From Limnohabitans sp. Jir61 (GTDB lineage Bacteria > Pseudomonadota > Gammaproteobacteria > Burkholderiales > Burkholderiaceae_C): 64,000 bases of DNA. The stretch spans positions 682,001-746,000 of the forward strand of contig NZ_NESD01000001.1 of the NCBI RefSeq assembly GCF_003063545.1, read 5' to 3'. The stretch's first letter is position 1. The number at the start of each line of letters is the position of its first letter. Of the stretch, positions 42,448 through 51,634 are shown in pieces. The position numbers and the translations under genes were made by a program. A model generated the notes under the pieces. That model saw nothing but the letters and a program-made list of their open reading frames with translations. It was not told the origin of the DNA and made no database searches.

Positions 42448-43334
42448 TGAGTGAGTCACGCAACCAAGCATGGATCAATGCCATGCCTTGGCTATTTGTG
42501 TTGATCTGGAGCACCGGCTTCATCGTGGCGCGCTACGGTATGCCCAACTCGCCGCCCTTTACTTTCTTGTTGTGGCGTTACATCTTTTCTATTGTCTGTT
42601 TTGTGCTGTGGGTCAAATGGGCGCATGTGCCCTGGCCGCAGGGCAGGGGGCAGTGGTGGCATTTGGCCGTCACGGGCGTGTTGATGCATGCGGGTTATTT
42701 AGGTGGCGTGTGGGCTGCGGTGAAGGTGGGCATGGGCGCAGGCCTGACCGCTTTGATCGTGGGTTTGCAACCCGTCATCACGGCTATTTGGCTATCAGCG
42801 CGGGGCGGTCATGTGACTCGCCGTCAATGGCAAGGCTTGGCTTTGGGCTTTGTGGGCTTGGCCATGGTCGTGTCGCGCAAACTTGAAGGGGGCATTGAAG
42901 TCACGCCTTGGAGTCTGACCATGATCACCATGGCATTGGCGTCCATCACCACGGGTACGCTCTATCAAAAACGATTTGTCCAGCCCTGCGATGTGCGCAG
43001 TGCCAATGCCGTTCAGCTCATGGCTGCTTATTTGGTGACCTTGCCATTGGCCTTGATGGAATCCGAACCTGCGTTGTGGAACGCCGAGATGACTTGGGCC
43101 ATGGTGTGGGCCGTGTTGGTGTTGACCTTGGGCGGCAGCTCCCTGTTTTACATCCTCATTCAGCGCGGTGCAGCGGCTTCGGTCACCAGCTTGTTGTACT
43201 TGGTGCCACCCACCACGGCAGTGATGGCTTGGATTTTGTTCAATGAGCCCATCACCTTGGTGACACTGGCAGGCATTGTGGTAACCGCAGCTGGGGTGAG
43301 TTTGGTCGTGCGGCCTCCTAAAATAGTTACTTGA
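42447..43334 (+). CDS. EamA/DMT-superfamily transporter (RhaT-like)
   Basis: This 295-residue protein has about ten predicted membrane segments in two EamA repeats, opening with LFVLIWSTGFIVARYGMPNSPP. Family members export amino acids and related metabolites. It is translationally coupled to pgsA, with its start overlapping the pgsA stop by one base. The substrate is unknown. It ends 17 bp before the tartrate/malate dehydrogenase gene. Confidence 0.88.
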   Translation: MSESRNQAWINAMPWLFVLIWSTGFIVARYGMPNSPPFTFLLWRYIFSIVCFVLWVKWAHVPWPQGRGQWWHLAVTGVLMHAGYLGGVWAAVKVGMGAGLTALIVGLQPVITAIWLSARGGHVTRRQWQGLALGFVGLAMVVSRKLEGGIEVTPWSLTMITMALASITTGTLYQKRFVQPCDVRSANAVQLMAAYLVTLPLALMESEPALWNAEMTWAMVWAVLVLTLGGSSLFYILIQRGAAASVTSLLYLVPPTTAVMAWILFNEPITLVTLAGIVVTAAGVSLVVRPPKIVT

Positions 43335-43351
43335 TTTTTTAAAGGTTCAAG

Positions 43352-44437
43352 ATGAGTCAAAAACGCATTGCAGTGATCGCCGGTGACGGTATTGGCAAAG
43401 AAGTCATGCCAGAAGGCATTCGCGTCATGGATGCGGCTGCTCGCAAGTTTGGCATTGACTTGAAGTTTGACCACTTTGATTTTTCGAGCTGGGACTATTT
43501 CGAGAAGCACGGCAAGATGCTGCCCGATGATTGGAAAGATCAAATCGGCGGCCACGATGCTTTGTTCTTTGGTGCTGTAGGTTGGCCCGACAAGATTCCA
43601 GATCACATCTCACTCTGGGGCTCGCTCCTATTGTTCCGTCGTGAGTTTGACCAGTACATCAACCTGCGTCCTGCGCGTTTGATGCCAGGCATCATCGCGC
43701 CCGTGGTGCGACGTGACGGCACGCCGCGTCAGCCCGGCGAGATTGACATGTACATCGTGCGTGAGAACACCGAAGGTGAGTACTCCAGCATTGGTGGCCG
43801 CATGTACCCAGGCACTGAGCGCGAAATCGTGATGCAAGAAACGGTGATGTCACGCATTGGTGTCGACCGCGTGTTGAAGTTTGCGTTTGAGTTGGCCCAA
43901 ACCCGTCCTAAAAAGCATTTGACCAGCGCCACCAAGTCCAACGGCATTGCCATCACCATGCCCTACTGGGATGAGCGTGTGGTTGAAATGGCCAAGAACT
44001 ATCCAGGCATCAACGTGGATAAGTTCCACATCGACATCTTGACTGCGCACTTCGTGCAACGCCCCGACTTCTTTGATGTGGTGGTGGCCAGCAATTTGTT
44101 TGGTGACATCTTGAGCGACTTAGGCCCCGCGTGCACAGGCACCATTGGCATTGCGCCCAGCGCCAACCTCAATCCCGACCGCAAGTTCCCATCGTTGTTT
44201 GAGCCTGTGCATGGCTCAGCGCCAGACATCGCTGGCAAAGGCATTGCCAATCCGATTGGGCAAATTTGGTGTGGCGCGATGATGCTTGAGTTCTTAGGCC
44301 ATAAGGATGCACACGATGCAGTGATGGCCGCGATTGAGAAAGTACTCGATCCAAAGAGTGGCGCGCCTAAGACACCAGACATTGGGGGTAACGCTAGTAC
44401 ATCTGATTTAGGGCGTGCAATTGCTGAAGCCTTGTAA
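43352..44437 (+). CDS. ttuC: Tartrate dehydrogenase/D-malate dehydrogenase (decarboxylating)
   Basis: This 361-residue beta-decarboxylating dehydrogenase is related to isopropylmalate and isocitrate dehydrogenases. It has AVIAGDGIGKEVMPEG at the N-terminus, the substrate-loop segment SLWGSLLLFRREFDQYINLRPARL, IVRENTEGEYSSIGGR, metal-binding Asp residues in VASNLFGDILSDLG and the NAD adenosine loop VHGSAPDIAGKGIANP. The SLWG-type substrate loop is characteristic of the TtuC/DmlA group and not of LeuB. It probably oxidises tartrate or D-malate. No tartrate transporter is adjacent. Confidence 0.9.
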   Translation: MSQKRIAVIAGDGIGKEVMPEGIRVMDAAARKFGIDLKFDHFDFSSWDYFEKHGKMLPDDWKDQIGGHDALFFGAVGWPDKIPDHISLWGSLLLFRREFDQYINLRPARLMPGIIAPVVRRDGTPRQPGEIDMYIVRENTEGEYSSIGGRMYPGTEREIVMQETVMSRIGVDRVLKFAFELAQTRPKKHLTSATKSNGIAITMPYWDERVVEMAKNYPGINVDKFHIDILTAHFVQRPDFFDVVVASNLFGDILSDLGPACTGTIGIAPSANLNPDRKFPSLFEPVHGSAPDIAGKGIANPIGQIWCGAMMLEFLGHKDAHDAVMAAIEKVLDPKSGAPKTPDIGGNASTSDLGRAIAEAL

Positions 44438-44577
44438 TTTTTAGCTTCAAAAAACGACTAGAATTTCAATCATGTTGCGACACAAGGCGAGACACCTTCA
44501 GCAACGCTACATACCGTAGAGCTAGTAAACTAGCATCATCATTGACTAACATCACATCTCATTGAGAGGGGATCTTT

Positions 44578-44850
44578 GTGAATAAAACAGAACTGATTGA
44601 GCACATTGCTAAGCACGCAGATATTTCTAAAGCTGCAGCCACTCGCGCACTTGAGTCCACCATTGGTGCAGTGAAGACTACCTTGAAAAAAGGCGGCACA
44701 GTTTCTTTGGTTGGTTTCGGTACTTTCGCAGTGGGCAAGCGTGCCGCTCGCACTGGCCGCAACCCACGCACTGGCGCAGCGATCAAGATCAAAGCAGCCA
44801 AGGTGCCTAAGTTCCGTCCAGGCAAGGGTTTGAAAGACGCCTTGAACTAA
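44578..44850 (+). CDS. hupB: HU-family DNA-binding protein
   Basis: This 90-residue nucleoid protein has a start at GTG 44578 behind GAGAGGGG and the typical [28 protein letters not shown] opening. The beta-arm region contains [25 protein letters not shown], which includes the DNA-intercalating Pro. In the 140-bp upstream gap, a GCTAGT-AA-ACTAGC hairpin (44521-44534) and a TTGACT hexamer (44542) may be regulatory. tRNA-Val follows 15 bp after its stop. Confidence 0.95.
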   Translation: MNKTELIEHIAKHADISKAAATRALESTIGAVKTTLKKGGTVSLVGFGTFAVGKRAARTGRNPRTGAAIKIKAAKVPKFRPGKGLKDALN

Positions 44851-44865
44851 TTCGCGGTTTCGGTT

Positions 44866-44941
44866 GGGTGCTTAGCTCAGTTGGCAGAGCGGCTGCCTTA
44901 CACGCAGTAGGTCGGCGGTTCGACCCCGTCAGCACCCACCA
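44866..44941 (+). tRNA. tRNA-Val (anticodon TAC)
   Basis: The cloverleaf has acceptor GGGTGCT/AGCACCC, D arm AGCTCAGTTGGCAGAGCG, anticodon loop CTTACAC, T arm GGCGGTTCGACCCCGTC and an encoded CCA. It lies between hupB and a terminator, so it is probably cotranscribed with hupB. Confidence 0.97.
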
Positions 44942-44947
44942 CCCATT

Positions 44948-44981
44948 AAAAAGGCGAACGCACGGTTCGCCTTTTTTCTTG
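44948..44981 (+). terminator. Intrinsic terminator after tRNA-Val
   Basis: The stem AAAAAGGCGAAC/GTTCGCCTTTTT has a 5-nt GCACG loop and ends in a T6 run. It lies 7 bp after the tRNA CCA. Confidence 0.9.
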
Positions 44982-45011
44982 GCTTCTCACACGTCACGAT
45001 GAGTCCATCAC

Positions 45012-46907
45012 ATGTTTGATTTTGTTCGCAAGCACACACGGGTCATGCAGTTTTTGCTGTTCCTGTTGATCTTTCCATCTTTTGTTTTGTTTGGACTTGA
45101 GGGTTACAACCGTTTTCGCGAAGGCGGAGCCACAGTCGCGACCGTGGACGGCCACAGCATCACGCAAGCTGAATGGGATGCCGCACATCGCAGCCAAGTT
45201 GAACGCATGCGCAGCAGCATGCCGAATGTGGATGTCAAGATGTTTGATACGCCTGAAGCGAAATACAGCACGCTTGAGCGCATGGTGCGTGACCGTTTGT
45301 TGCAAGTTGCAGCTAGCAAGCTTCACCTAGGCTCCAGTGATGCACGCCTAGCCGCAGAGCTTCAACAAAATCCCAATATTTCTGCGTTGCGCCGTGCCGA
45401 CGGCACGTTGGACATGGAACGCTATCGCCAATTATTGGCATCGCAAGGGATGTCGCCAGAATCATTCGAAGCTCAGGTTCGCGCTGATTTGGCTTCACGC
45501 CAAGTCATGTCTGGCGTGGGCGTGACCAGTTTTAGCGCCAGTGCGCTGGCTGATGTGACCTTGAATGCTTTTTACGAGCAACGCCAAGTGCAAGTGGCGC
45601 GTTTTGCGCCCTCTGACTTTGTGGCGCAAATCAGCCCTAGCGATGCGGAACTAGAGGCTTATTACAAAGCCAACGCAGACAAGTTTCAGTCTGTTGAGCG
45701 TGCAGACATCGAATACGTGGTCTTGAACTTGGCTGCTGTGCAAAAAGACATCGTGGTGCCTGAGGCTGAACTCAAGACGTATTTCGAACAAAACTCAGCC
45801 CGTTTGGCTGGTTTGGAAGAGCGCCGTGCGAGCCACATTTTGATCAATGCCGACAAAGCAGCCTCCGCTGCCGAACGTGATGCTGCACGCGCCAAGGCAC
45901 AAGCGCTGTTGGCAGAAGTGCAAAAGTCACCGACTCAGTTTGCTGAACTGGCCCGCAAAAATTCCCAAGACACAGGTTCTGCTGCCAAAGGTGGCGACCT
46001 CGACTTCTTTGGCCGTGGTGCCATGGTGAAACCCTTTGAAGACGCTGCATTTGCTTTGAAAAAAGGTGAGACCAGCGGTTTGGTGGAAACTGAATTTGGC
46101 TTTCACATTATTCGCCTGACTGACATCAAGCAGCCAGAGCAAAAAAGCTTTGAATCACAACGCGCCAAGCTGGAGCTTGAAGTGCGTGCCCAATTGGCTC
46201 AGCGTAAATTTGCCGAAGCGGCTGAGCAATTTACCAACCTCGTTTACGAACAATCGGATAGTTTGAAGCCTGCTGCAGATCGACTGAAGCTTGACGTGCA
46301 ACGTGCGACCAACCTTAGCCGTGAGGTAGTGGCTGGCAATACGGCGGTGAACAATCCCAAGCTATTGGCGGCAGTGTTCTCGCAAGACTCGATTGAGAAA
46401 AAACGTAACACCGAAGCGGTGGAGTTGGCCCCCAATGTATTGGCTGCTGCCCGCATCATCAGCTACAACCCTGCACGCACCTTGCCTTTGGATGAAGTCA
46501 AAGCACGCGTGCGCGAGCAAGTGGTTGCCCAGCAAGCTGGCGAGCGTGCTCGTTCTGAAGGTGCTGCTAAGTTGGCCGAGTGGAAGGCCAGCCCAGATGC
46601 GGCAAAGTTGCCTGCTGCCATCGTGGTGTCGCGTGAATCTAAGCAAGCGCAGCCCACCGCTTTAGTTGAAGCGGCCTTGCGTGCCAGCACTCAAGCGCTG
46701 CCAGCTTGGGTCGGGGTTGATTTGGGTAGCAGCGGCTATGCCGTGGTTAAGGTCGAAAAAGTCTTGCCTCGTGGTGATAAAGACGCCACTGCTACTACCC
46801 GTGAACGCGAGCAGTATGCACAGTGGTGGGCTTCAGCCGAAGGCTTGGCCTACTACAAGCTATTAAAAGAAAAATTCAAGGCAGAAATCAAAATAGCTAG
46901 GTTATAA
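45012..46907 (+). CDS. ppiD: PpiD/SurA-type periplasmic peptidyl-prolyl isomerase
   Basis: This 631-residue foldase is anchored by one N-terminal membrane helix (FVRKHTRVMQFLLFLLIFPSFVLFGLEGY), followed by a SurA-N-like chaperone region. One parvulin domain lies at about residues 260-375 (RRASHILINADKAA, then FAELARKNSQDTGSAAKGGDL and EFGFHIIRLTD). PpiD acts at the Sec translocon on secreted proteins. The length matches E. coli PpiD (623). tRNA-His follows 12 bp after the stop. Confidence 0.93.
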   Translation: MFDFVRKHTRVMQFLLFLLIFPSFVLFGLEGYNRFREGGATVATVDGHSITQAEWDAAHRSQVERMRSSMPNVDVKMFDTPEAKYSTLERMVRDRLLQVAASKLHLGSSDARLAAELQQNPNISALRRADGTLDMERYRQLLASQGMSPESFEAQVRADLASRQVMSGVGVTSFSASALADVTLNAFYEQRQVQVARFAPSDFVAQISPSDAELEAYYKANADKFQSVERADIEYVVLNLAAVQKDIVVPEAELKTYFEQNSARLAGLEERRASHILINADKAASAAERDAARAKAQALLAEVQKSPTQFAELARKNSQDTGSAAKGGDLDFFGRGAMVKPFEDAAFALKKGETSGLVETEFGFHIIRLTDIKQPEQKSFESQRAKLELEVRAQLAQRKFAEAAEQFTNLVYEQSDSLKPAADRLKLDVQRATNLSREVVAGNTAVNNPKLLAAVFSQDSIEKKRNTEAVELAPNVLAAARIISYNPARTLPLDEVKARVREQVVAQQAGERARSEGAAKLAEWKASPDAAKLPAAIVVSRESKQAQPTALVEAALRASTQALPAWVGVDLGSSGYAVVKVEKVLPRGDKDATATTREREQYAQWWASAEGLAYYKLLKEKFKAEIKIARL

Positions 46908-46919
46908 TTTTGCCTCTAC

Positions 46920-46996
46920 GGTGGCTGTAGCTCAGTTGGTAGAGTCCAGGATTGTGATTCCTGTTGTCGTGGGTTCGAGCCCCATCAGCCACCCCA
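46920..46996 (+). tRNA. tRNA-His (anticodon GTG)
   Basis: It shows the extra G at position -1 (46920) opposite the C discriminator, as is special to tRNA-His, and acceptor GTGGCTG/CAGCCAC. The anticodon loop ATTGTGATT contains GTG. The T arm CGTGGGTTCGAGCCCCATC and an encoded CCA are present. Confidence 0.96.
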
Positions 46997-47002
46997 AAAT
47001 TT

Positions 47003-47032
47003 AAAGGGTTCCCATTCGGGAACCCTTTTTTA
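47003..47032 (+). terminator. Intrinsic terminator after tRNA-His
   Basis: The stem AAAGGGTTCCC/GGGAACCCTTT has an ATTC loop and is followed by a T6 run. It lies 6 bp after the tRNA and insulates the SOS cassette downstream. Confidence 0.92.
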
Positions 47033-47099
47033 TTTGCAGTAAAGCGTCGTTCACTGACAGTCAGTTCAGGTTGACTAATTATGCGGCCCCTTTGTGAGG

Positions 47100-47115
47100 C
47101 TGTTTATTTGTACAG
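47100..47115 (+). promoter_or_regulatory. LexA (SOS) box upstream of umuD
   Basis: CTGT-N8-ACAG matches the proteobacterial LexA consensus exactly. It overlaps the promoter: a TATTAT -10 hexamer follows directly at 47116-47121, and a TTGTGA -35-like hexamer lies 18 bp before it. The umuD ATG is 13 bp after the box, so repression of the whole umuD-cho-umuC unit is expected. Confidence 0.85.
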
Positions 47116-47127
47116 TATTATCGCGTT

Positions 47128-47568
47128 ATGGAAACAACGTCTGTATCTCACAATCATCCAGTGTTGCTAGACCCTAGCCCTTTATGGTTGGATGTCTGCG
47201 GCTGGCTCGTTCCTGCAGGCTTTCCTTCACCTGCAGCAGATCACACAGAAGAGCGGATTGACCTCAACAAGCAGTTGATCCGTAACAAAGCCGCAACCTA
47301 TGTGTTTCGCGTCAAGGGCGATTCCATGACGGGGATCGGTATCTACGAGGGTGATGCGCTCTTGGTTGACCGCAGCATGGACCCTAAGCACAACCACATC
47401 GTCGTTGCGCTGTTGAACAACGAGTTCACGGTAAAGCGGCTTTACCGACGGGGCGGCGTGGTCAAGCTCATCGCTGAAAACCCCATTTACCCCGCACGCC
47501 TCATCAAAGAAGAGGACGACTTTGTGGTCTGGGGTGTGGTGACCAATAACATTCACAAGCTGTGTTGA
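47128..47568 (+). CDS. umuD: UmuD (SOS mutagenesis, S24 self-cleaving peptidase)
   Basis: This 146-residue S24-family protein has the self-cleavage site Ala30-Gly31 (VPAGFPSPAAD), the catalytic Ser66 in VKGDSMTG and Lys103 in FTVKRL. RecA-stimulated cleavage gives UmuD', which joins UmuC as polymerase V. There is no N-terminal DNA-binding domain, so it is not LexA. The gene sits directly behind a perfect LexA box and is followed 3 bp later by a cho-like gene. Confidence 0.95.
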   Translation: METTSVSHNHPVLLDPSPLWLDVCGWLVPAGFPSPAADHTEERIDLNKQLIRNKAATYVFRVKGDSMTGIGIYEGDALLVDRSMDPKHNHIVVALLNNEFTVKRLYRRGGVVKLIAENPIYPARLIKEEDDFVVWGVVTNNIHKLC

Positions 47569-47571
47569 GTC

Positions 47572-48420
47572 ATGCCGTCCACCAACGTCAAGCTGCTCGA
47601 ACACAAGATTGATGCGGATAGTCTGGCAGTGTTGCCGCGCAACCCTGGTGTTTACATCTTCAAAGGCGAGGGGACACTGCCGCTTTACATCGGTAAGAGC
47701 GTTGATATTCGCACGCGTGTCTTGAGTCATTTGAGAACGCCAGAGGAAGCCAGCATGATTGCTCAAACGCGTCGTATCGACTTCATCGAAACTGCAGGTG
47801 AGATTGGGGCTTTGTTACTGGAGTCTCGAATGATCAAAGAACAAACCCCTTTGTTCAATCAGCGCTTGAGGCGAATAAGGACGCTCTGCTCGATAAGGCT
47901 GAATCAAACCAATGCAGGCGCTTTGCCAGAGGTTGTGGACAGCAAGCAAGTCAACCTAGGCTCCACGCCTGAGCTTTACGGTTTGTATTCTTCAAGTCAT
48001 GCCGCCAAAGCCAAGCTCAAGGAGCTGGCTCAGCAGCACATGCTGTGCCTCGCGCTCTTAGGCTTAGAGAAAACATCCACGCGAGGGTGCTTTGGCTTGC
48101 AGATCAAAACATGTCTTGGTGCCTGTGTGGGTAGAGAAGACCGACCCACACATGACCAAAGGCTTTTTTCTGCCTTGGTGGACTCGCAAGTCGAAGTGTG
48201 GCCGTTTGATGGCCCGATTGATTTGATTGAACAAGCTGGTGAGTGGGTACAACGCCATCGCGTGAACAACTGGTGCTACTTGGGGACGCAGTGTTCTAAG
48301 TCGAGCCATCCAAGTCAGATCAATGCGTACCAGCAGCATGACTTTGATTTGGATAGTTACAAGATTTTGGTCAAGCCCATCATGCTCAAAACCGTGAAGG
48401 TCGAAGAAGTTGAGCTATGA
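47572..48420 (+). CDS. cho: Cho-type UvrC homologue (GIY-YIG endonuclease)
   Basis: This 282-residue protein is homologous to the N-terminal half of UvrC. The GIY-YIG nuclease core is [21 protein letters not shown], with the catalytic Arg in IRTRVLSHL and Glu in [19 protein letters not shown]. The later [17 protein letters not shown] cysteine segment is typical of Cho. Cho makes the alternative 3' incision in nucleotide excision repair and is SOS-induced in E. coli. Here it sits between umuD and umuC, and its stop overlaps the umuC start (ATGA), so the three genes are one SOS operon. Confidence 0.9.
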   Translation: MPSTNVKLLEHKIDADSLAVLPRNPGVYIFKGEGTLPLYIGKSVDIRTRVLSHLRTPEEASMIAQTRRIDFIETAGEIGALLLESRMIKEQTPLFNQRLRRIRTLCSIRLNQTNAGALPEVVDSKQVNLGSTPELYGLYSSSHAAKAKLKELAQQHMLCLALLGLEKTSTRGCFGLQIKTCLGACVGREDRPTHDQRLFSALVDSQVEVWPFDGPIDLIEQAGEWVQRHRVNNWCYLGTQCSKSSHPSQINAYQQHDFDLDSYKILVKPIMLKTVKVEEVEL

Positions 48421-49679
48421 CACCGCAAATAGCTTTGGTGGACTGCAACAACTTCTATGTGAGTTGTGAGCGTGTTTTCCGTCCTGATTTAAAAAAAGTA
48501 CCGATCGTTGTGCTGTCAAACAATGATGGCTGTGCAGTCTCACGCTCTAACGAGGCGAAAGCTTTGGGTATTCGCATGGGGCAGCCATGGTTCGAGTGCA
48601 AACACCTTGCAGAAGAAAGTGGCATTCTTGCTTTGAGCTCTAACTATGCTCTTTATGCAGACATGTCGAACAGGGTGATGTCTATCTTGAGTGACTACTC
48701 GCCCAAGCACGAGGTTTACTCCATCGACGAATGTTTCGTTGACCTCACAGGCACGCCAAAGCTCAGAGATGCGAGCTACGAAATGCGTGAGCGTGTGATT
48801 GCGTGGACAGGCATCCCTGTGTGCGTTGGCATTGGACCAACCAAAACATTAGCCAAGTTGGCGAACCACATTGCGAAGAAGCACCCTAGGTCGAAAGGTG
48901 TTTTCAACTACAACGATTTGTCTGAAGCTCAGCAGGTGAAGTTGCTCAGTCAAATTGAAGTGGGCGAGGTGTGGGGGGTAGGGCGCAGGATGACAGTTCG
49001 GTTGGCCGAACACGGTATTCATACCGTTCAAGATTTGCGCGCCGCACATTGCGCGACGCTAAGAGCCGAGTTTGGTGTGGTGATGGAGAAAACTCAGCGT
49101 GAGTTGCAAGGCGTGACTTGCATTGAGCTACAGGAACTAGTGCCAGACAAAAAGCAAATCGTGAGCAGCAGATCGTTTGGCCATACTGTGCGTGACGTCG
49201 CCGTTCTCAAAGATGCCATGAGCACGTTTGTGGCCAACTCTTGCGCCAAGTTGCGCGCTCAAGGCTCGCATGCATCGTTGATTCAAGTGTCTTTGTACAC
49301 AAACCGTTTTCGCAAAGACCTGCCGCAATACAACCCGACATTTACTGTGCCTTTGCCGCAGCCAACGAACGACAGCCTTGTGGTGAATCGCTGGGCTGAC
49401 TATCTTGTTGAGCGATTATTCAAGCCTGGGTATGAATACAAAAAGGCAGGAATCATGCTTGGGGAGATACACCCGACAGGAAGGTATCAAGCTGATTGGT
49501 TGGAGCCAGCTCAGGCGACGGACAAGAGGTTGATGGATGCGGTGGATGGACTGAATAAACGTTTTGGGCGAGGCACAGTGAAGGTGTCAACGCAAGGGGC
49601 CTACAAAGAGTGGCAGATGAAGCAAGAGCGGAAGTCACCGAGTTACACAACGGACTGGGAGCAGGTGCCTTATATTTAA
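48417..49679 (+). CDS. umuC: UmuC (Y-family DNA polymerase V catalytic subunit)
   Basis: This 420-residue translesion polymerase has catalytic Asp9 in [17 protein letters not shown] and the acidic pair in [12 protein letters not shown]. The HhH region and little-finger domain follow, and the C-terminal tail [16 protein letters not shown] is typical of UmuC. The length matches E. coli UmuC (422). It is translationally coupled to cho. A small TTGGCT/AGCCAA hairpin right after the stop (49680-49696) has no T-run and is not a clear terminator. Confidence 0.96.
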   Translation: MTPQIALVDCNNFYVSCERVFRPDLKKVPIVVLSNNDGCAVSRSNEAKALGIRMGQPWFECKHLAEESGILALSSNYALYADMSNRVMSILSDYSPKHEVYSIDECFVDLTGTPKLRDASYEMRERVIAWTGIPVCVGIGPTKTLAKLANHIAKKHPRSKGVFNYNDLSEAQQVKLLSQIEVGEVWGVGRRMTVRLAEHGIHTVQDLRAAHCATLRAEFGVVMEKTQRELQGVTCIELQELVPDKKQIVSSRSFGHTVRDVAVLKDAMSTFVANSCAKLRAQGSHASLIQVSLYTNRFRKDLPQYNPTFTVPLPQPTNDSLVVNRWADYLVERLFKPGYEYKKAGIMLGEIHPTGRYQADWLEPAQATDKRLMDAVDGLNKRFGRGTVKVSTQGAYKEWQMKQERKSPSYTTDWEQVPYI

Positions 49680-49876
49680 TTGGCTATGAGAGCCAAGTTG
49701 ATGTTGGGGAAGTTCTTCAAGAAGTTAGGGTTTATGCGTCTGATTCCTAACAATACTTATGATGCTGTGTAGATTAATTGATGTGGTGTAAAAATCCCTA
49801 ATAGTGGGATGTCTTAAACATCTGATCGATCGAAATTTAGGTTACTGCTCATTCCATCCAAGTTTTATCAAGACAA

Positions 49877-50530
49877 ATGAACATCAATGCTGATTACAGT
49901 GAAAAAGTCGTGATCAATCATCATGACCTTCCTTGGATTCCGAGCCCCGAATCAGGGGTTGAAAGGCGAATGCTTGAGCGCTTTGGTGACGAGGTGGCTA
50001 AGGCAACTTCTATCGTTCGGTACAAGCCAGGATCTACGTTTCAAAAGCATCACCATGAATTTGGGGAAGAGATATTTGTTTTGGATGGGACGTTCAGTGA
50101 TGAGACAGGCCACTATCACGCTGGCACATACATCATGAATCCACCAGGTTCATCACATGCGCCATTTAGTAAGTCTGGGTGCACTCTGTTTGTGAAGCTG
50201 CGGCATCTTGGCTCAGATCAGGTCGTGCGTGAAGTCATGGATACAACAACATCCCCTTGGTACCAAGGTATGGTGCCTGGTCTTAATGTCATGCCTTTGA
50301 TGCAACAGGGGAGTGGGTCGACTTTAGTGAGATGGGCGCCACAAACTTATTTCAATCCACACAGACACTATGGCGGAGAAGAAATCTTTGTCGTGGATGG
50401 GGTGTTTGAGGATGAACACGGACGCTATCCAGCAGGTTCGTGGATCAGAAGTCCCCATATGAGTCTTCACAAGCCTTTTAGTAAAGAGGGCTGCACGATC
50501 TTTGTGAAGACTGGGCATCTACTGGATTAG
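49877..50530 (+). CDS. Bicupin protein (ChrR-like cupin domains)
   Basis: This 217-residue protein has two similar cupin halves. The first has FQKHHHEFGEEIFVLDGTFSDETG and the second FNPHRHYGGEEIFVVDGVFEDEHG; each supplies metal-binding His/Glu ligands and a PPGSSHAPFSKSGC/SPHMSLHKPFSKEGC end. ChrR-type cupins sense singlet oxygen or organic peroxides when fused to an anti-sigma domain, which is absent here. The substrate is unknown. The 197-bp region before it holds only a small ATCCC/GGGAT hairpin and AT-rich, promoter-like sequence. Confidence 0.8.
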   Translation: MNINADYSEKVVINHHDLPWIPSPESGVERRMLERFGDEVAKATSIVRYKPGSTFQKHHHEFGEEIFVLDGTFSDETGHYHAGTYIMNPPGSSHAPFSKSGCTLFVKLRHLGSDQVVREVMDTTTSPWYQGMVPGLNVMPLMQQGSGSTLVRWAPQTYFNPHRHYGGEEIFVVDGVFEDEHGRYPAGSWIRSPHMSLHKPFSKEGCTIFVKTGHLLD

Positions 50531-50584
50531 GTAGCGAAACTACTTTCAATTTCTTGGCGCAACCTAGGTTAATGCGTAGCTTAA

Positions 50585-51484
50585 TTAACTTTGCAATGGC
50601 GCTAATTCTTTTAACCATTTTGTCGCTGGCAAGGGCCAGCGTGTTTGAATTTTTTGCGCTTGTGAAAGCAAAGTGTTCTTGTCCAATGCCCGAGGCGTAC
50701 GAAACGCCAGCACGATCGTGTTGCCTGCTGTTGTAGGCTTGAAGGCCCACATAGCGTCAGGGCCAAACGCCTTACCAATCCGCTGCATGCTAGTTTCTGC
50801 GCTTGAATCACGGCCATACAAATTGACAGCCATGCAACCTTGGGCTGTCAGTAGTTGTCTACAGTCGGCGTAAAACCCTTCACTGTCTAGCGCAGGGTGA
50901 GCGGCCTCTTGGTCATACAAGTCGACTTGGAGCGCATCAATTTTTCCACGCCATTCATGATGACTTGCAATATTTGCGGCGTTAGCAAGCAATACTTTTA
51001 ATTTGGCATTGTCCTCGGGCAGGTAGAACCAGTTTCTACAAGTGTCTATGACTTGTGGGTTCAGTTCTACAGCCGTGGTGTGCATGCCCAATTGAAGATG
51101 GCAAAACTTGGTCAAAGATGCCGCGCCTAAACCTAACTGCATCGCTTGCAAATGACAAGTTTGGTCTAAATCTACAAATAACAGCCAGCCCATCATGCGT
51201 TGAACGTATTCGAGGTGAATGTCATACGGCTTGCTGATCTTCATCGAGCCTTGTACCCAAGGTGTTCCCAGATGCAAAAACCGCATGTCGCCGTAGTCGA
51301 TGTGGTTGACTTGCGGTAAATTTTCATGGCCTGGCTGTTCGGCGTCGCTGCCACTATTGGGTTGGCCCTTGTAGGTGTTAGCTTGTTTTTTAGCGAGCGA
51401 AATTCCAATCCAAATGGCAGCAAGACAAGCGATGCCCCCAAAGATCAGATCGTTTGTGGTGATCTCTGTGCTGAATACATCCAT
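50585..51484 (-). CDS. Membrane-anchored spermidine-synthase-like methyltransferase-fold protein
   Basis: This 299-residue protein has an N-terminal membrane helix (LIFGGIACLAAIWIGISLA) and a linker, then a spermidine synthase-like SAM fold: MQLGLGAASLTKF (motif I), TAVELNPQVIDTCRNWF and DALQVDLYDQEAAHPALDSEGFY. Polyamine synthase activity is uncertain, since spermidine-synthase-like proteins of this kind are largely uncharacterised. It is divergent from the unknown gene at 51635 across a 150-bp gap containing a 7-bp dyad. Confidence 0.75.
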   Translation of the reverse strand: MDVFSTEITTNDLIFGGIACLAAIWIGISLAKKQANTYKGQPNSGSDAEQPGHENLPQVNHIDYGDMRFLHLGTPWVQGSMKISKPYDIHLEYVQRMMGWLLFVDLDQTCHLQAMQLGLGAASLTKFCHLQLGMHTTAVELNPQVIDTCRNWFYLPEDNAKLKVLLANAANIASHHEWRGKIDALQVDLYDQEAAHPALDSEGFYADCRQLLTAQGCMAVNLYGRDSSAETSMQRIGKAFGPDAMWAFKPTTAGNTIVLAFRTPRALDKNTLLSQAQKIQTRWPLPATKWLKELAPLQS

Positions 51485-51584
51485 CTGCTGTTTGCTCCAT
51501 TCCCGCTACCTTAGCTTGTCAAATGTTAAGTCATGGCATTTTCATGGCTAAGACCCTTCAGTGCGATATGTCACGTGAATGAGT

Positions 51585-51603
51585 TACAACTGACATAGTT
51601 GTA
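51585..51603. promoter_or_regulatory. Operator-like dyad between divergent genes
   Basis: TACAACT-GACAT-AGTTGTA is a perfect 7-bp inverted repeat 32 bp upstream of the GTG start at 51635 and about 100 bp upstream of the divergent methyltransferase-like gene. It could be an operator; the regulator is unknown. Confidence 0.4.
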
Positions 51604-51634
51604 GAAGTTATTTTTTAGATCGAGATCAATTTAA

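Noticed and set aside
49680-49696. Terminator after umuC
   Set aside because: The TTGGCT/AGCCAA stem is only 6 bp and has no T-run.
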